Assembly (NCBI RefSeq): GCF_032164335.1
Contig: NZ_CP134152.1
Location: 3,100,001-3,164,000 of the forward strand
From: Winslowiella toletana
Lineage (GTDB): Bacteria > Pseudomonadota > Gammaproteobacteria > Enterobacterales > Enterobacteriaceae
Direction of reading: 5' to 3'
DNA length: 64,000 nt
Shown here: positions 7,398 through 21,512 of the stretch, one piece after another
How positions within the stretch are numbered: position 1 is the stretch's first letter
How the letters are laid out: the number at the start of each line of letters is the position of its first letter
Made by a program: the position numbers and the translations under genes
Notes under the pieces: model-generated
The model's input: only the letters and a program-made list of their open reading frames with translations
What the model was told of the DNA's origin: nothing
Database searches by the model: none

Positions 7398-8675
7398 ATG
7401 AAACACCCGGAGAGTTACTACGCGGCCACGGCAAACCATCATCAGTGCTGGCCGCAGCTGACAGAGAGCATTCAGTGCGACGTTTGCATTATTGGCGGCG
7501 GCTTTACTGGCCTGTCCTCAGCGCTGTTTCTGACCGAAGCCGGTTACGATGTGGTGCTGCTGGAAGCCGCGCAGATTGGCTTTGGTGCCAGTGGCCGTAA
7601 CGGCGGACAGGTGGTCAACTCATACAGTCGTGATATTGAGGTGATTCAGCAGCGATATGGGCCAAACGTCGCCAAAATGCTGGGCAGTATGATGTTTGAG
7701 GGTGCAGATATCATCCGTGACCGTATCGATCGCTATGCAATTGACTGCGATTATCGTCAGGGCGGGATTTTTGCCGCGCTGAACGCGCGACAAATGGGCC
7801 ACTTACGCGCACAGAAAACGTTGTGGGAAAGTTATGGTAACCGTGAATTAACCCTGCTGGATAGCGCAGGCATGCAGCGCGAAGTTGCATCTGAACGCTA
7901 CGTCGGCGGGCTGCTCGACCGGCGCGGAGGGCATTTGCATCCGCTTAATCTGGCGCTTGGCGAGGCCGAAGCGATTCGCCGCCACGGTGGTCGTATTTAT
8001 GAACAATCCGCCGCTACTGCGGTGGCGTATGGCAGCCCGAACCGGATAAAAACCGCCGGCGGCGAGGTTAGCGCAAAGTTTGTGATATTTGCCGGTAATG
8101 CTTATCTGGCACCGCAGCTGGAGCCACGACTCAGCAGTAAAAGCATGCCCTGCGGCTCGCAGATTATTACCAGCGAGCCGCTGAGCGCAGAACTGGCGCG
8201 TGCGTTACTGCCGTCTAATTATTGTGTGGAAGACTGCAACTATCTGCTGGATTATTTTCGGCTTACGGCAGATAACCGCCTGCTGTATGGCGGCGGCGTG
8301 ATTTATGGCGCGCGCGACCCGCAGGATATTGATGCGCTGATTCGTCCCAAACTGCTGAAAACCTTTCCGCAGCTTGGCAACATCAAATTCAGCCACCGCT
8401 GGAGCGGTAACTTCCTGCTGACATTGTCACGGATGCCACAGTTTGGTCGACTGGAGAACAACGTCTATTATATGCAGGGCGACAGTGGGCATGGCGTCAC
8501 CTGCACCCACCTTGCGGGCAAGCTGATTGCTGAAACACTGCGCGGTGATGCCGAGCGTTTTGACGCCTTCGCCAGTATTCCACATTTGCCTTTTCCCGGC
8601 GGTCGCCGCTTTAAAGTCCCGCTGACCGCCATCGGTGCCGCCTGGTATGCGCTGCGCGATCGACTGGGTGTTTAG
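7398..8675 (+). CDS. puuB: Gamma-glutamylputrescine oxidase (FAD-dependent)
   Basis: This 425-residue DAO-family flavoprotein oxidises gamma-glutamylputrescine to gamma-glutamyl-gamma-aminobutyraldehyde with release of ammonia and peroxide. The N-terminal Rossmann FAD site is CDVCIIGGGFTGLSSALFL followed by the acidic LLEAAQIGFGASGRNGGQV loop; the C-terminal GDSGHGVTCTHLAGKLIAE closes over the flavin. The ATG at 7398 has GGAG 6 bases upstream; the frame is open far back into puuD, but that region is plainly puuD coding. The next enzyme of the pathway, PuuC aldehyde dehydrogenase, is not encoded in this window. Confidence 0.93.
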   Translation: MKHPESYYAATANHHQCWPQLTESIQCDVCIIGGGFTGLSSALFLTEAGYDVVLLEAAQIGFGASGRNGGQVVNSYSRDIEVIQQRYGPNVAKMLGSMMFEGADIIRDRIDRYAIDCDYRQGGIFAALNARQMGHLRAQKTLWESYGNRELTLLDSAGMQREVASERYVGGLLDRRGGHLHPLNLALGEAEAIRRHGGRIYEQSAATAVAYGSPNRIKTAGGEVSAKFVIFAGNAYLAPQLEPRLSSKSMPCGSQIITSEPLSAELARALLPSNYCVEDCNYLLDYFRLTADNRLLYGGGVIYGARDPQDIDALIRPKLLKTFPQLGNIKFSHRWSGNFLLTLSRMPQFGRLENNVYYMQGDSGHGVTCTHLAGKLIAETLRGDAERFDAFASIPHLPFPGGRRFKVPLTAIGAAWYALRDRLGV

Positions 8676-8694
8676 TTTGAGAAGCCCGTTTCCG

Positions 8695-8722
8695 TCACGG
8701 GCGGCAGGAACACCGCCCGTGA
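8695..8722. terminator. Hairpin between convergent puuB and yeeZ
   Basis: A perfect 10-bp stem (TCACGGGCGG at 8695-8704, CCGCCCGTGA at 8713-8722) with an 8-base loop sits between the puuB stop and the yeeZ stop. The stem is strong but has no T-run on either side. It probably helps end transcription from both genes. Confidence 0.55.
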
Positions 8723-8732
8723 GTTATCCGCA

Positions 8733-9560
8733 CTATGCCAGCGGCATTTTCTGCGGATCGGGCCAGCTATATTCAAATCCGAGATCGCTGCAAATCTTAT
8801 TGCCGTCGATAATTTTGCCGCTCGACGCCCCGCTGTCTGCTAAAAAAGTCGGGGGTGTCAGACCAAGCTGACGGGCAACGGCCGGATAGAACTGGCTGCG
8901 CGCCGGATGCTGCGGCGCACTCAGATTGTAGACACGTCCGCCTACCGGCGTTTGCAGCAGCAGAGTTATCGCCTCCACCACATCGTCCAGATGCACTAAA
9001 TTAACGCCATGTGCGCCATCGGCCACATCCGTTCTGCCAGCCAGAAAACGCCCCGGATGACGATTTGGCCCGACCAACCCGGATAAGCGCACAATATCCA
9101 CGGAGGTTCCTGGCAAATCATGCAGCCAGTTTTCCAGCTCCACCAGCGTTCTGCCGGCCACCGTTTCCGGCTCCAGCGGGCTGTCCTCGCGCATAGTTCC
9201 CGCGCCTTTACCGTAAACCGAGGTTGAACTGGTAAACACAATGCGCGGCACTTCAAATGCCAGTGCGCTGTCGACTATTTGCTGCACCGCCTGAACATAT
9301 TGCTCACCGCCCTCAACCGTGCGGCTGGCCGGAAGCGTCACCACCAGCGCATCGACGCTGAGCAGCGCCTCAAGATCGTCAGAATCGCAGATCAATTCTG
9401 GCGTTAACTCCAGCTGATAACCATCAATGCCGCACATGCGCGCCGCCTCCACACCGTCCGGCGTGGTCTTGCTGCCGCTAACCTGCCAGCCACGAGCAGC
9501 CAGCGCCATCGCCAGTGGCATTCCTAACCACCCCAGTCCCACTATCGCGACTTTTTTCAT
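8733..9560 (-). CDS. yeeZ: YeeZ-family NAD(P)-binding SDR protein
   Basis: This 275-residue extended-SDR-like protein of unknown substrate has the N-terminal dinucleotide motif KKVAIVGLGWLGMPLAMALA and the SSTSVYGKGAG segment where SDR epimerases carry their Ser/Tyr residues, but the usual YxxxK is replaced (GRTLVELENWL follows), so catalysis is uncertain. The sequence follows E. coli YeeZ throughout (SKTTPDGVEAARMCGID, HPGRFLAGRTD, GVNLVHLDDVV). It lies directly upstream of the his operon in divergent orientation, as in E. coli. The ATG at 9560 is the only sensible start. Confidence 0.9.
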   Translation of the reverse strand: MKKVAIVGLGWLGMPLAMALAARGWQVSGSKTTPDGVEAARMCGIDGYQLELTPELICDSDDLEALLSVDALVVTLPASRTVEGGEQYVQAVQQIVDSALAFEVPRIVFTSSTSVYGKGAGTMREDSPLEPETVAGRTLVELENWLHDLPGTSVDIVRLSGLVGPNRHPGRFLAGRTDVADGAHGVNLVHLDDVVEAITLLLQTPVGGRVYNLSAPQHPARSQFYPAVARQLGLTPPTFLADSGASSGKIIDGNKICSDLGFEYSWPDPQKMPLA

Positions 9561-9675
9561 GCCTCAACTCCATGCAGTTTCGCTCTGAAGGTTAAGGCTA
9601 CGCCACAGACGCTATACTGACAATCAACGCTTACATCGCTTAATGAGAGAATCTTTCATGGTTGGTAAAAAAGTG

Positions 9676-9704
9676 TTGCCATCAGCGCTATTCCCGGTTA
9701 GGTT
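9676..9704 (+). promoter_or_regulatory. his operon promoter
   Basis: A -35-like TTGCCA (9676-9681) and a -10-like TAGGTT (9699-9704) are separated by 17 bases, about 40 bases before the hisL start. The TAGGTT segment and the following ATGAATACACATTCA resemble the hisp promoter region of E. coli and Salmonella. Confidence 0.65.
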
Positions 9705-9744
9705 ATTTACACATTAAATGAATACACATTCATACGGAATTTTT

Positions 9745-9792
9745 ATGACACGCGTTCAGTTCAGCCACCATCATCACCATCACCCTGACTAG
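9745..9792 (+). CDS. hisL: his operon leader peptide
   Basis: This is a 15-residue leader peptide, MTRVQFSHHHHHHPD, with six consecutive His codons. E. coli HisL has seven. When charged tRNA-His is scarce, ribosomes stall on the His run and the downstream RNA folds into the antiterminator. It is too short for ordinary gene calling but is unmistakable, because of its position, the His run and the attenuator that follows. Confidence 0.97.
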   Translation: MTRVQFSHHHHHHPD

Positions 9793-9810
9793 TCTTTCAG
9801 GCGATGAGTG

Positions 9811-9889
9811 CTGGAAGACATTTAGATCTTCCAGTGGCGCAGAACGCACAGAGAGCCCCCGGAAGATCGTCTTCCGGGGGCTTTTTTTT
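9811..9889 (+). promoter_or_regulatory. his attenuator
   Basis: Two hairpins follow hisL. The first is CTGGAAGA (9811-9818) with TCTTCCAG (9827-9834). The second is the terminator, with arms AGCCCCCGGAAGA (9854-9866) and its complement (9870-9882), a 3-base loop and a T-run at 9883-9889. The GGAAGA/TCTTCC segments are shared by both stems, so alternative pairing is possible, as in the classical his attenuator. Confidence 0.93.
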
Positions 9890-9957
9890 GGACTTAACGC
9901 GGCATCAGAACCGTAGCAAATATCAGATTGCAAACCAGCAGACAGAGGACAGAACAA

Positions 9958-10857
9958 ATGTTAGATAAAAGCCGTTTACGCATAGCTATGCAGAAATCAG
10001 GCCGTTTAAGTGATGAATCACGCGAGCTGCTGGCACGCTGCGGCATCAAAATTAATCTCCAGCAGCAGCGCCTGATCGCCTTCGCTGAAAATATGCCTAT
10101 CGATATCATGCGCGTGCGTGATGACGATATTCCGGGCCTGGTGATGGACGGCGTGGTTGACCTCGGTATCATCGGTGAGAACGTACTGGAAGAAGAGCTG
10201 CTGACCCGTCGCGCTCAGGGTGAAGATCCGCGTTATCTGACGCTGCGCCGCCTCGATTTCGGCGGTTGTCGCCTGTCGCTGGCGATGCCGGTCGATGATG
10301 AGTACACCGGTCCGCAATGCCTGCAAAATACCCGTATCGCCACCTCTTATCCTCACCTGCTGAAGCAATATCTCGATAAACAAGCGGTTAACTTTAAATC
10401 CTGCCTGCTGAATGGTTCGGTCGAAGTGGCACCTCGCGCCGGTCTGGCGGATGCCATCTGCGACCTGGTTTCCACTGGCGCCACGCTGGAAGCCAACGGC
10501 CTGCGTGAAGTCGAAGTTATCTACCGTTCAAAAGCCTGCCTGATTCAGCGCGACGGCGAGATGCCAGCCGAGAAGCAACAGCTGATCGACAAGCTGATGA
10601 CCCGCATTCAGGGCGTCATTAAAGCACGCGAATCCAAATACATTATGCTGCACGCGCCAAGCGATCGGCTGGAAGAGGTGATTGCCCTGCTGCCTGGCGC
10701 CGAGCGCCCTACCGTGCTGCCGCTGGCTGGCGATCAAAGCCGTCTTGCCATGCACATGGTCAGCAGTGAGACGCTGTTCTGGGAAACCATGGAAAAATTG
10801 AAAGCGCTCGGTGCCAGCTCAATTCTGGTGCTGCCAATTGAGAAGATGATGGAGTAA
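9958..10857 (+). CDS. hisG: ATP phosphoribosyltransferase
   Basis: HisG (299 residues, long hexameric form) condenses ATP and PRPP in the first committed step of histidine synthesis and is feedback-inhibited by histidine through its C-terminal ACT-like domain. Typical segments are [20 protein letters not shown] at the start, [40 protein letters not shown] (the PRPP loop is in this region) and the C-terminal [18 protein letters not shown]. The ATG at 9958 has AGAGGAC 7 bases upstream and gives the E. coli length; an earlier in-frame ATG at 9928 is rejected. It is the first structural gene after the attenuator; hisD follows after 4 bases. Confidence 0.98.
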   Translation: MLDKSRLRIAMQKSGRLSDESRELLARCGIKINLQQQRLIAFAENMPIDIMRVRDDDIPGLVMDGVVDLGIIGENVLEEELLTRRAQGEDPRYLTLRRLDFGGCRLSLAMPVDDEYTGPQCLQNTRIATSYPHLLKQYLDKQAVNFKSCLLNGSVEVAPRAGLADAICDLVSTGATLEANGLREVEVIYRSKACLIQRDGEMPAEKQQLIDKLMTRIQGVIKARESKYIMLHAPSDRLEEVIALLPGAERPTVLPLAGDQSRLAMHMVSSETLFWETMEKLKALGASSILVLPIEKMME

Positions 10858-10861
10858 GGCC

Positions 10862-16408
<5,547 letters not shown>

Positions 16409-16415
<7 letters not shown>

Positions 16416-17020
16416 CAGAACAACAATTGTCCCAACTGGATTGGGTAAAAACTGACGGTATGATGCCGGTTGTGGTACAGCATCGCGTCTCTGGCGAAGT
16501 GCTGATGCACGGTTATATGAATCAGCAAGCGCTGGATAAAACCCTGAGTGAAGGCCATGTTACCTTCTTCTCGCGCACTAAACAGCGTTTGTGGACCAAA
16601 GGTGAGACTTCAGGGAACTTCCTGAAGGTGGTCAGCATCACGCCGGACTGCGATAACGATACCCTGCTGGTGCTGGCGGACCCGATTGGCCCAACCTGCC
16701 ACCTTGGCACTTCCAGCTGCTTCTCGCCGGCTGCTGCGGACTGGACTTTCCTTTACCAGCTGGAACAGCTGCTGGCAGAGCGCAAGCATGCCGACCCGAA
16801 AAGCTCCTACACCGCCAGCCTGTACGCCAGTGGCACCAAGCGTATTGCACAAAAAGTTGGTGAAGAAGGTGTGGAAACGGCGCTGGCCGCGACGGTCAAT
16901 GACCGCCATGAGCTGACTAACGAAGCTTCAGACCTGATTTATCACCTGTTAGTGCTGCTACAGGATCAGGAACTCGATCTGAGCGCCATTATCGCCAACC
17001 TGCGTGAACGCCATAAATAA
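16409..17020 (+). CDS. hisI: Bifunctional PRA-CH cyclohydrolase / PRA-PH pyrophosphohydrolase
   Basis: HisIE (203 residues) is the fused enterobacterial enzyme for the second and third steps. The N-terminal cyclohydrolase has [35 protein letters not shown], the metal-binding [12 protein letters not shown] segment and [12 protein letters not shown]. The C-terminal pyrophosphohydrolase (from about residue 115) has [20 protein letters not shown] and the Glu-rich [10 protein letters not shown] and [14 protein letters not shown]. It starts TTG-like in appearance (gtgtgttaac) but the frame at 16409 is GTG/TTG-coupled to hisF by a 7-base overlap. It is the last gene of the operon and a strong terminator follows. 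Confidence 0.96.
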
Positions 17021-17101
17021 GCCCCACTAAACCTGTAAGAGCGCCGTTTTCGCCGCTGGTGCCGGCGATTGGTACTCTGCCTTAATGATTCTAAGCACCA
17101 T

Positions 17102-17130
17102 AAAAAAACCCGGCCTCAGCCGGGTTTTTT
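17102..17130. terminator. Bidirectional terminator between his operon and wzz
   Basis: A 6-bp GC stem (CCCGGC 17109-17114, GCCGGG 17119-17124) with loop CTCA is flanked by seven A on one side and six T on the other, so it works in both directions. It serves the convergent hisI and wzz. Confidence 0.93.
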
Positions 17131-17154
17131 CGCTATCAATGATGCTTAACGCAA

Positions 17155-18168
17155 TTAGTGGCTTTCACGATAGTTACGCGCCATATTACGTCCCAGCACA
17201 ATCGCTGAACCAATAACTCCACCAAATACAATCGCAAGCAACATGGTCAGTGTTCTTTTCGGGCTGGTGCGACGAATTGGCAGGTCGGGTTTCATAATAA
17301 AGCGATATGATTGCAGGTTATCTACCTGAATTTTGAGATTCTGGATGGATAATAATGCACGTTGGGTAGCGTAATAATGATCGTCAAACGGTAATGGCTT
17401 AGTACTCTCGTTGACGATCATTGCGTTTAATGACGTAGTGCCCAGCAGATAGAGCGTATCATCGGATAAAAATTCGGCCTGACGTAACTCTAACTTATCA
17501 ATACCTGAGGCTTCAGCGATTTTTAGCGCCTGCTTCAGCACCTCAATACGCTGCTGCTTTTTGTCCTTAGCAACTTCCACCTGCGATATCAATGACTCAC
17601 CCAGCTCACGCTCTTTTACCGCCAGGTTGCGCTTAATATCAGCACCGAAATCATCGACCACATCATCATTAACGGTCTGAATATACTTCGTCAGCTCCTG
17701 CTGGGCCTGCTTAGCGCTTTCAGCGCTAAAAGTGATGCTCAATGGATCATTTTGTCCTTTCACTACTTGATCAACTTTCAGATCCAGTGGTTCTTCAAGA
17801 TTTTGTAGCGATCCGGAAAGCGCAGAAATTGAGGCGCTGAAACGCCCAAACAGCTGACGCTGAAGATCGTTAATCGCCAGCTTATCCTGCGGATACTGGG
17901 CATAAAGCACATTTAACGCCGCATTATAGTTGGCAACCTGTCCCGCACTTGGCGTGGTAATAATCGCCTCAGAAGTCCACTTCTCTTTAGCAACCACCAG
18001 ATAGAGACCGGCAATAATCATCATAACGACAGTAGCAACAATAATTGTCACTTTCCCGCGCCACAGCTGAGCAATCACATCGAGCAAATCCAGCTCATCA
18101 TTATTATTGTAAAAGGTTTGACGCAGCGGGGACTGTTCAACGACTTCAGGCTTGTTGTTGTTACTCAT
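17155..18168 (-). CDS. wzz: O-antigen chain-length determinant Wzz
   Basis: This 337-residue polysaccharide co-polymerase class 1 protein sets the modal length of O-antigen chains made by Wzy. The layout is typical: a cytoplasmic N-terminus (NDELDLLDVIAQLWRGK), TM1 at about residues 40-60, a long periplasmic helical region with coiled-coil character (residues 65-300), and TM2 at about 308-330 preceded by the Pro-rich KPDLPIRRTSPKRTL. There is no kinase domain, which separates it from Wzc. It lies beside gnd and the O-antigen cluster, as in other enterobacteria. Confidence 0.92.
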   Translation of the reverse strand: MSNNNKPEVVEQSPLRQTFYNNNDELDLLDVIAQLWRGKVTIIVATVVMMIIAGLYLVVAKEKWTSEAIITTPSAGQVANYNAALNVLYAQYPQDKLAINDLQRQLFGRFSASISALSGSLQNLEEPLDLKVDQVVKGQNDPLSITFSAESAKQAQQELTKYIQTVNDDVVDDFGADIKRNLAVKERELGESLISQVEVAKDKKQQRIEVLKQALKIAEASGIDKLELRQAEFLSDDTLYLLGTTSLNAMIVNESTKPLPFDDHYYATQRALLSIQNLKIQVDNLQSYRFIMKPDLPIRRTSPKRTLTMLLAIVFGGVIGSAIVLGRNMARNYRESH

Positions 18169-18305
18169 AATTTCCTTGCAAAATCACTCAACGAAGAAAA
18201 CAGTACGAATAGTGGCAGTACCAGAGTGTTCTGCCAATGGACTGAGAAAAATAGCTGAAATATGGGAAAAATCGAAGAGAAAACATCTGAAATTTACATT
18301 CGGAG

Positions 18306-18330
18306 GAAAAACTCCCGCCGAAGCGGGAGT
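18306..18330 (-). terminator. Rho-independent terminator after gnd
   Basis: An 8-bp stem (ACTCCCGC 18311-18318, GCGGGAGT 18323-18330) with loop CGAA is followed, reading the minus strand, by a short T-run. It starts 12 bases past the gnd stop and separates gnd from wzz. Confidence 0.85.
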
Positions 18331-18341
18331 TTATGACTGTC

Positions 18342-19748
18342 TTAGTCCAGCCACTCGGTGTGGAACACACCGTCTTTATCGATACGCTTATAAGTATGCG
18401 CACCAAAGTAGTCACGCTGCGCCTGAATCAGGTTAGCCGGCAGTACCGCTGAACGGTAGCTGTCGTAGTAGGCAATCGCGGCAGAGAAAGTCGGAGTTGG
18501 AATACCGTTCTGAACGGCATAAGCCACCACGTCACGCAGCGCTTGCTGATACTCATCAGCGATGTTTTTGAAGTAAGGAGCCAACAGCAGGTTAGCGATG
18601 TTAGCGTCATCGGCGTATGCATCAGTAATTTTCTGCAGGAACTGGGCGCGGATAATGCAACCCGCGCGGAAGATTTTAGCAATCTCACCGTAGTGCAGAT
18701 CCCAGTTATTCTCATCAGAAGCTGCTTTCAGCTGTGAGAAGCCCTGAGCATAAGAGACGATTTTACCGAGGTACAGAGCGCGACGCACCTTCTCTACAAA
18801 CTCGGCTTTATCACCGCTTACCGCCTGAACAGTTGGGCCGCTCAGAACTTTAGAAGCCGCAACACGTTGTGTTTTCAGTGAAGACAGGTAGCGCGCAAAT
18901 ACCGATTCAGTAATCAGTGACAGCGGCTCGCCGAGATCCAGTGAGCTTTGGCTGGTCCACTTACCGGTGCCTTTGTTCGCTGCTTCATCCAGAATCACAT
19001 CGACCAGGTATTTACCTTCTTCATCTTTCTTAGTGAAGATATCTTTGGTGATGTCGATCAGATAGCTGCTCAGCTCGCCTTCATTCCACTCGCTAAAGGT
19101 TTTAGCCAGATCTTCATTGCTCAGGTTCAGTGCATTTTTAAGCAGAGAATAAGCTTCAGCAATCAGCTGCATATCGCCATATTCGATACCGTTATGCACC
19201 ATCTTCACATAGTGACCCGCGCCGTCCGGACCGATATAAGCGACGCAAGCTTCACCTTCTGCACGTGCAGCAATCTCTTCAAGGATTGGTGCAACCAGCT
19301 GATAAGCTTCTTTCTGGCCACCAGGCATGATAGAAGGGCCTTTCAGTGCGCCCTCTTCGCCACCGGAAACACCGGTACCAATAAAGTTAAAGCCCTGCTC
19401 GGACAGCTCACGGTTACGGCGGATGGTATCTTTATAGAAGGTATTACCACCATCGATCAGGATATCGCCTTTATCGAGGTGTGGGGTCAGGGAAGCGATA
19501 GTCTTATCGGTTGCTTCACCTGCCTGCACCATCAGCAGGATACGACGTGGTTTTTCCAGTGAATCAACAAACTCTTCAATGGTGTAGTGTGGAACCAGCT
19601 TCTTGCCTGGGTTCTCAGCAACGACTTCATCTGTTTTTTCACGTGAACGGTTGAAGATAGAAACTGAATAGCCGCGGCTCTCGATATTCAGAGCCAGGTT
19701 GCGGCCCATTACAGCCATACCTACAACGCCGATCTGTTGCTTGGACAT
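18342..19748 (-). CDS. gnd: 6-phosphogluconate dehydrogenase (decarboxylating)
   Basis: Gnd (468 residues) oxidises 6-phosphogluconate to ribulose 5-phosphate, giving CO2 and NADPH, in the oxidative pentose phosphate pathway. Seen are the NADP site [43 protein letters not shown], the signature [19 protein letters not shown] with the catalytic Lys, and the C-terminal HTEW tail. The frame is open 32 codons upstream, but the ATG at 19748 has CAGGAG before it and gives the standard length. It marks the 3' border of the O-antigen cluster, as in E. coli and Salmonella. Confidence 0.98.
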   Translation of the reverse strand: MSKQQIGVVGMAVMGRNLALNIESRGYSVSIFNRSREKTDEVVAENPGKKLVPHYTIEEFVDSLEKPRRILLMVQAGEATDKTIASLTPHLDKGDILIDGGNTFYKDTIRRNRELSEQGFNFIGTGVSGGEEGALKGPSIMPGGQKEAYQLVAPILEEIAARAEGEACVAYIGPDGAGHYVKMVHNGIEYGDMQLIAEAYSLLKNALNLSNEDLAKTFSEWNEGELSSYLIDITKDIFTKKDEEGKYLVDVILDEAANKGTGKWTSQSSLDLGEPLSLITESVFARYLSSLKTQRVAASKVLSGPTVQAVSGDKAEFVEKVRRALYLGKIVSYAQGFSQLKAASDENNWDLHYGEIAKIFRAGCIIRAQFLQKITDAYADDANIANLLLAPYFKNIADEYQQALRDVVAYAVQNGIPTPTFSAAIAYYDSYRSAVLPANLIQAQRDYFGAHTYKRIDKDGVFHTEWLD

Positions 19749-19980
19749 TACATACTCCTGTCTGATTAAAACCCTATGCAGGCCAAACCTGCAATTAGAT
19801 AATACTTCTGATGTTAACTCAGAACATATCAAAGTAGGTAGCAATTGGTGTGATAGATGAGGAAGAATAATAACCTTATAAACCTTAGTTCAAGAGGCTA
19901 ATATTTCACCGCTTGATGTGTGACTTCGGGTGAGCTGATGGGCTTTTTCAGTCAGTCCGTTGCCACGTTCATGCACACGA

Positions 19981-20640
19981 TTATTTTATAAACTTATTCT
20001 TAGAAATTATCCGTTTAACTTTTGCCACGATGCGCTCCGGCACCGAAGGTCTCCAGGAATAATTCCAGTGATGTATTGCATGAGTGTTCTCAGTGAGATC
20101 GCTAAACATAAGATTTTTTATAGGATATGCAAAAGGATTATAGGGATAGAAATAGTCGCGCGAATAAACCTTTAGCATCGGGAAGCTATTATTTTCATAA
20201 ACATATTGAAAAATTTTAGGCATTGGGATGAAATCTTTTAGTAAAGACGCCCTGACTTCATCTAAACATTTAGTCATAAATGCATCACCCACCTGCGCAC
20301 CTATTATAGCGCATCCCATGTACTGCTCAGACTCCATACCGACAAAGCATTGATGTTCGAGAAAGGAGTCAAAACTTTTAACCAGTTCCACATCAGTATC
20401 GAGATAAACACCACCATGCTTAACCAATATATCTAACCTTGCGAAATCCGCACAAAAGGCCCACTGTTTTTTTTCAAAAGCTTTGGCAAAACCGGGATCG
20501 TCAGAGAAATAGTTGCTTTCATCCCAGCGTTTGATTTCGTAATCTGGCAAATACCTTTTCCAGGATTCAATACACTTCGTCTCCAGCGCCGGGAAATCAC
20601 GGCCGCCAAACCAGATGAAGTGAAGGACTTTTGGTATCAT
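19981..20640 (-). CDS. Glycosyltransferase family 32 (OCH1-like)
   Basis: This 219-residue cytoplasmic sugar transferase of the DXD type has the N-terminal PKVLHFIWFGG and the core WAFCADFARLDILVKHGGVYLDTDVELVK, with the DTD metal-nucleotide-sugar motif near residue 95, as in family GT32. It is the last gene of the O-antigen cluster and overlaps the preceding gene by 4 bases (ATGA). It probably adds one sugar of the O unit; donor and linkage cannot be read from the sequence. About 230 bases without a recognised gene separate it from gnd. Confidence 0.85.
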   Translation of the reverse strand: MIPKVLHFIWFGGRDFPALETKCIESWKRYLPDYEIKRWDESNYFSDDPGFAKAFEKKQWAFCADFARLDILVKHGGVYLDTDVELVKSFDSFLEHQCFVGMESEQYMGCAIIGAQVGDAFMTKCLDEVRASLLKDFIPMPKIFQYVYENNSFPMLKVYSRDYFYPYNPFAYPIKNLMFSDLTENTHAIHHWNYSWRPSVPERIVAKVKRIISKNKFIK

Positions 20641-21512
20641 AATTTCTTTTCCAATTTTAATTTTACAAACATTAACAGCGTCATCAAGGAAAAAGATAAA
20701 AAGCGTCCTGGCGAACTGGCACTATAAATCTCACGCAGATTTCTAAAAGAAAAAATCGGGCAAAAATGGTAAGCGCTTTGCTTGTAGATATTTGCATCAA
20801 TATTTTTAAGTTGCATATTCGATTTGATAAATGCCAGCACACCCTGTGGGTTAGCCTGTAACAATTTAAAATAATTATTTGTTAATCCACCGGATAAATA
20901 TTCACCAAGATAGATAACCTTATTAAAGCCCAGCAACCCACCACTTTCGAAAATACGGTTCCATACATAAGACTCAGTAACAAATTTTTCGCCGGCGAAA
21001 AGTGGAAAAGGATGTTCAATCATCTGCGCTTTGCGCACAATAATTGCCTTATCCCCTTTTACTGCAACAAATTTGCAGCTGTTAAGCTCACAGCAATCTT
21101 GTGGGAAATGCCCATCAGGTACTGGTGTATCTGCATAACCTCGCGTCATTCCCCTGAGGTAAACCAGCCCCTTGACTGAATCCTGACTTTCCTGAATCTG
21201 CAGATTGAGGATGGCTATCGCATCTGGCACCAAAGTGTCATCGCTATCAACAATAAATATCCAGTCAGAGTGTGCCCCAGCCACTCCCTGGTTCACAGCG
21301 GCATGCTTACCCTGGTTATGCTGACGGATGAAATTTATGCCGAAGCTGGCTCGCTGACGAAAACCGACAATCTCATCTTCCAAACCGTCAACCGACCCGT
21401 CGTCAACAACGATCCATTCAAATCGCTGGTCAGTTTGCAATAATAAGGATTCAAACAGGGATTTTATAATATCCTTCCGGTTATAGACCGGCGTCAGGAT
21501 TGAAATAAGCAT
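20637..21512 (-). CDS. Glycosyltransferase family 2
   Basis: This 291-residue GT-A fold transferase has the classic N-terminus LISILTPVYNRKDIIKSLFE, the VVDDGSVDG nucleotide-binding strand, RQHNQGKHAAVNQGV, and the metal-binding IVDSDDTLV near residue 95. There is a hydrophobic or amphipathic C-terminal segment. It overlaps the flippase gene by 19 bases and the next gene by 4. By context it extends the O-antigen repeat; the sugar is unknown. Confidence 0.88.
   Translation of the reverse strand: MLISILTPVYNRKDIIKSLFESLLLQTDQRFEWIVVDDGSVDGLEDEIVGFRQRASFGINFIRQHNQGKHAAVNQGVAGAHSDWIFIVDSDDTLVPDAIAILNLQIQESQDSVKGLVYLRGMTRGYADTPVPDGHFPQDCCELNSCKFVAVKGDKAIIVRKAQMIEHPFPLFAGEKFVTESYVWNRIFESGGLLGFNKVIYLGEYLSGGLTNNYFKLLQANPQGVLAFIKSNMQLKNIDANIYKQSAYHFCPIFSFRNLREIYSASSPGRFLSFSLMTLLMFVKLKLEKKL

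Noticed and set aside
9658-9717. A 19-codon open frame (MVGKKVLPSALFPVRLFTH) with GAGAGA before its ATG, upstream of hisL
   Set aside because: It overlaps the his promoter -35 and -10 elements, so it would not be in the his transcript, and it resembles nothing known. Chance frame is the simpler view.
19749-19844. A 32-codon N-terminal extension of gnd
   Set aside because: Gnd starts at [10 protein letters not shown] with a good ribosome-binding site at 19748; the extension is not conserved in the family.
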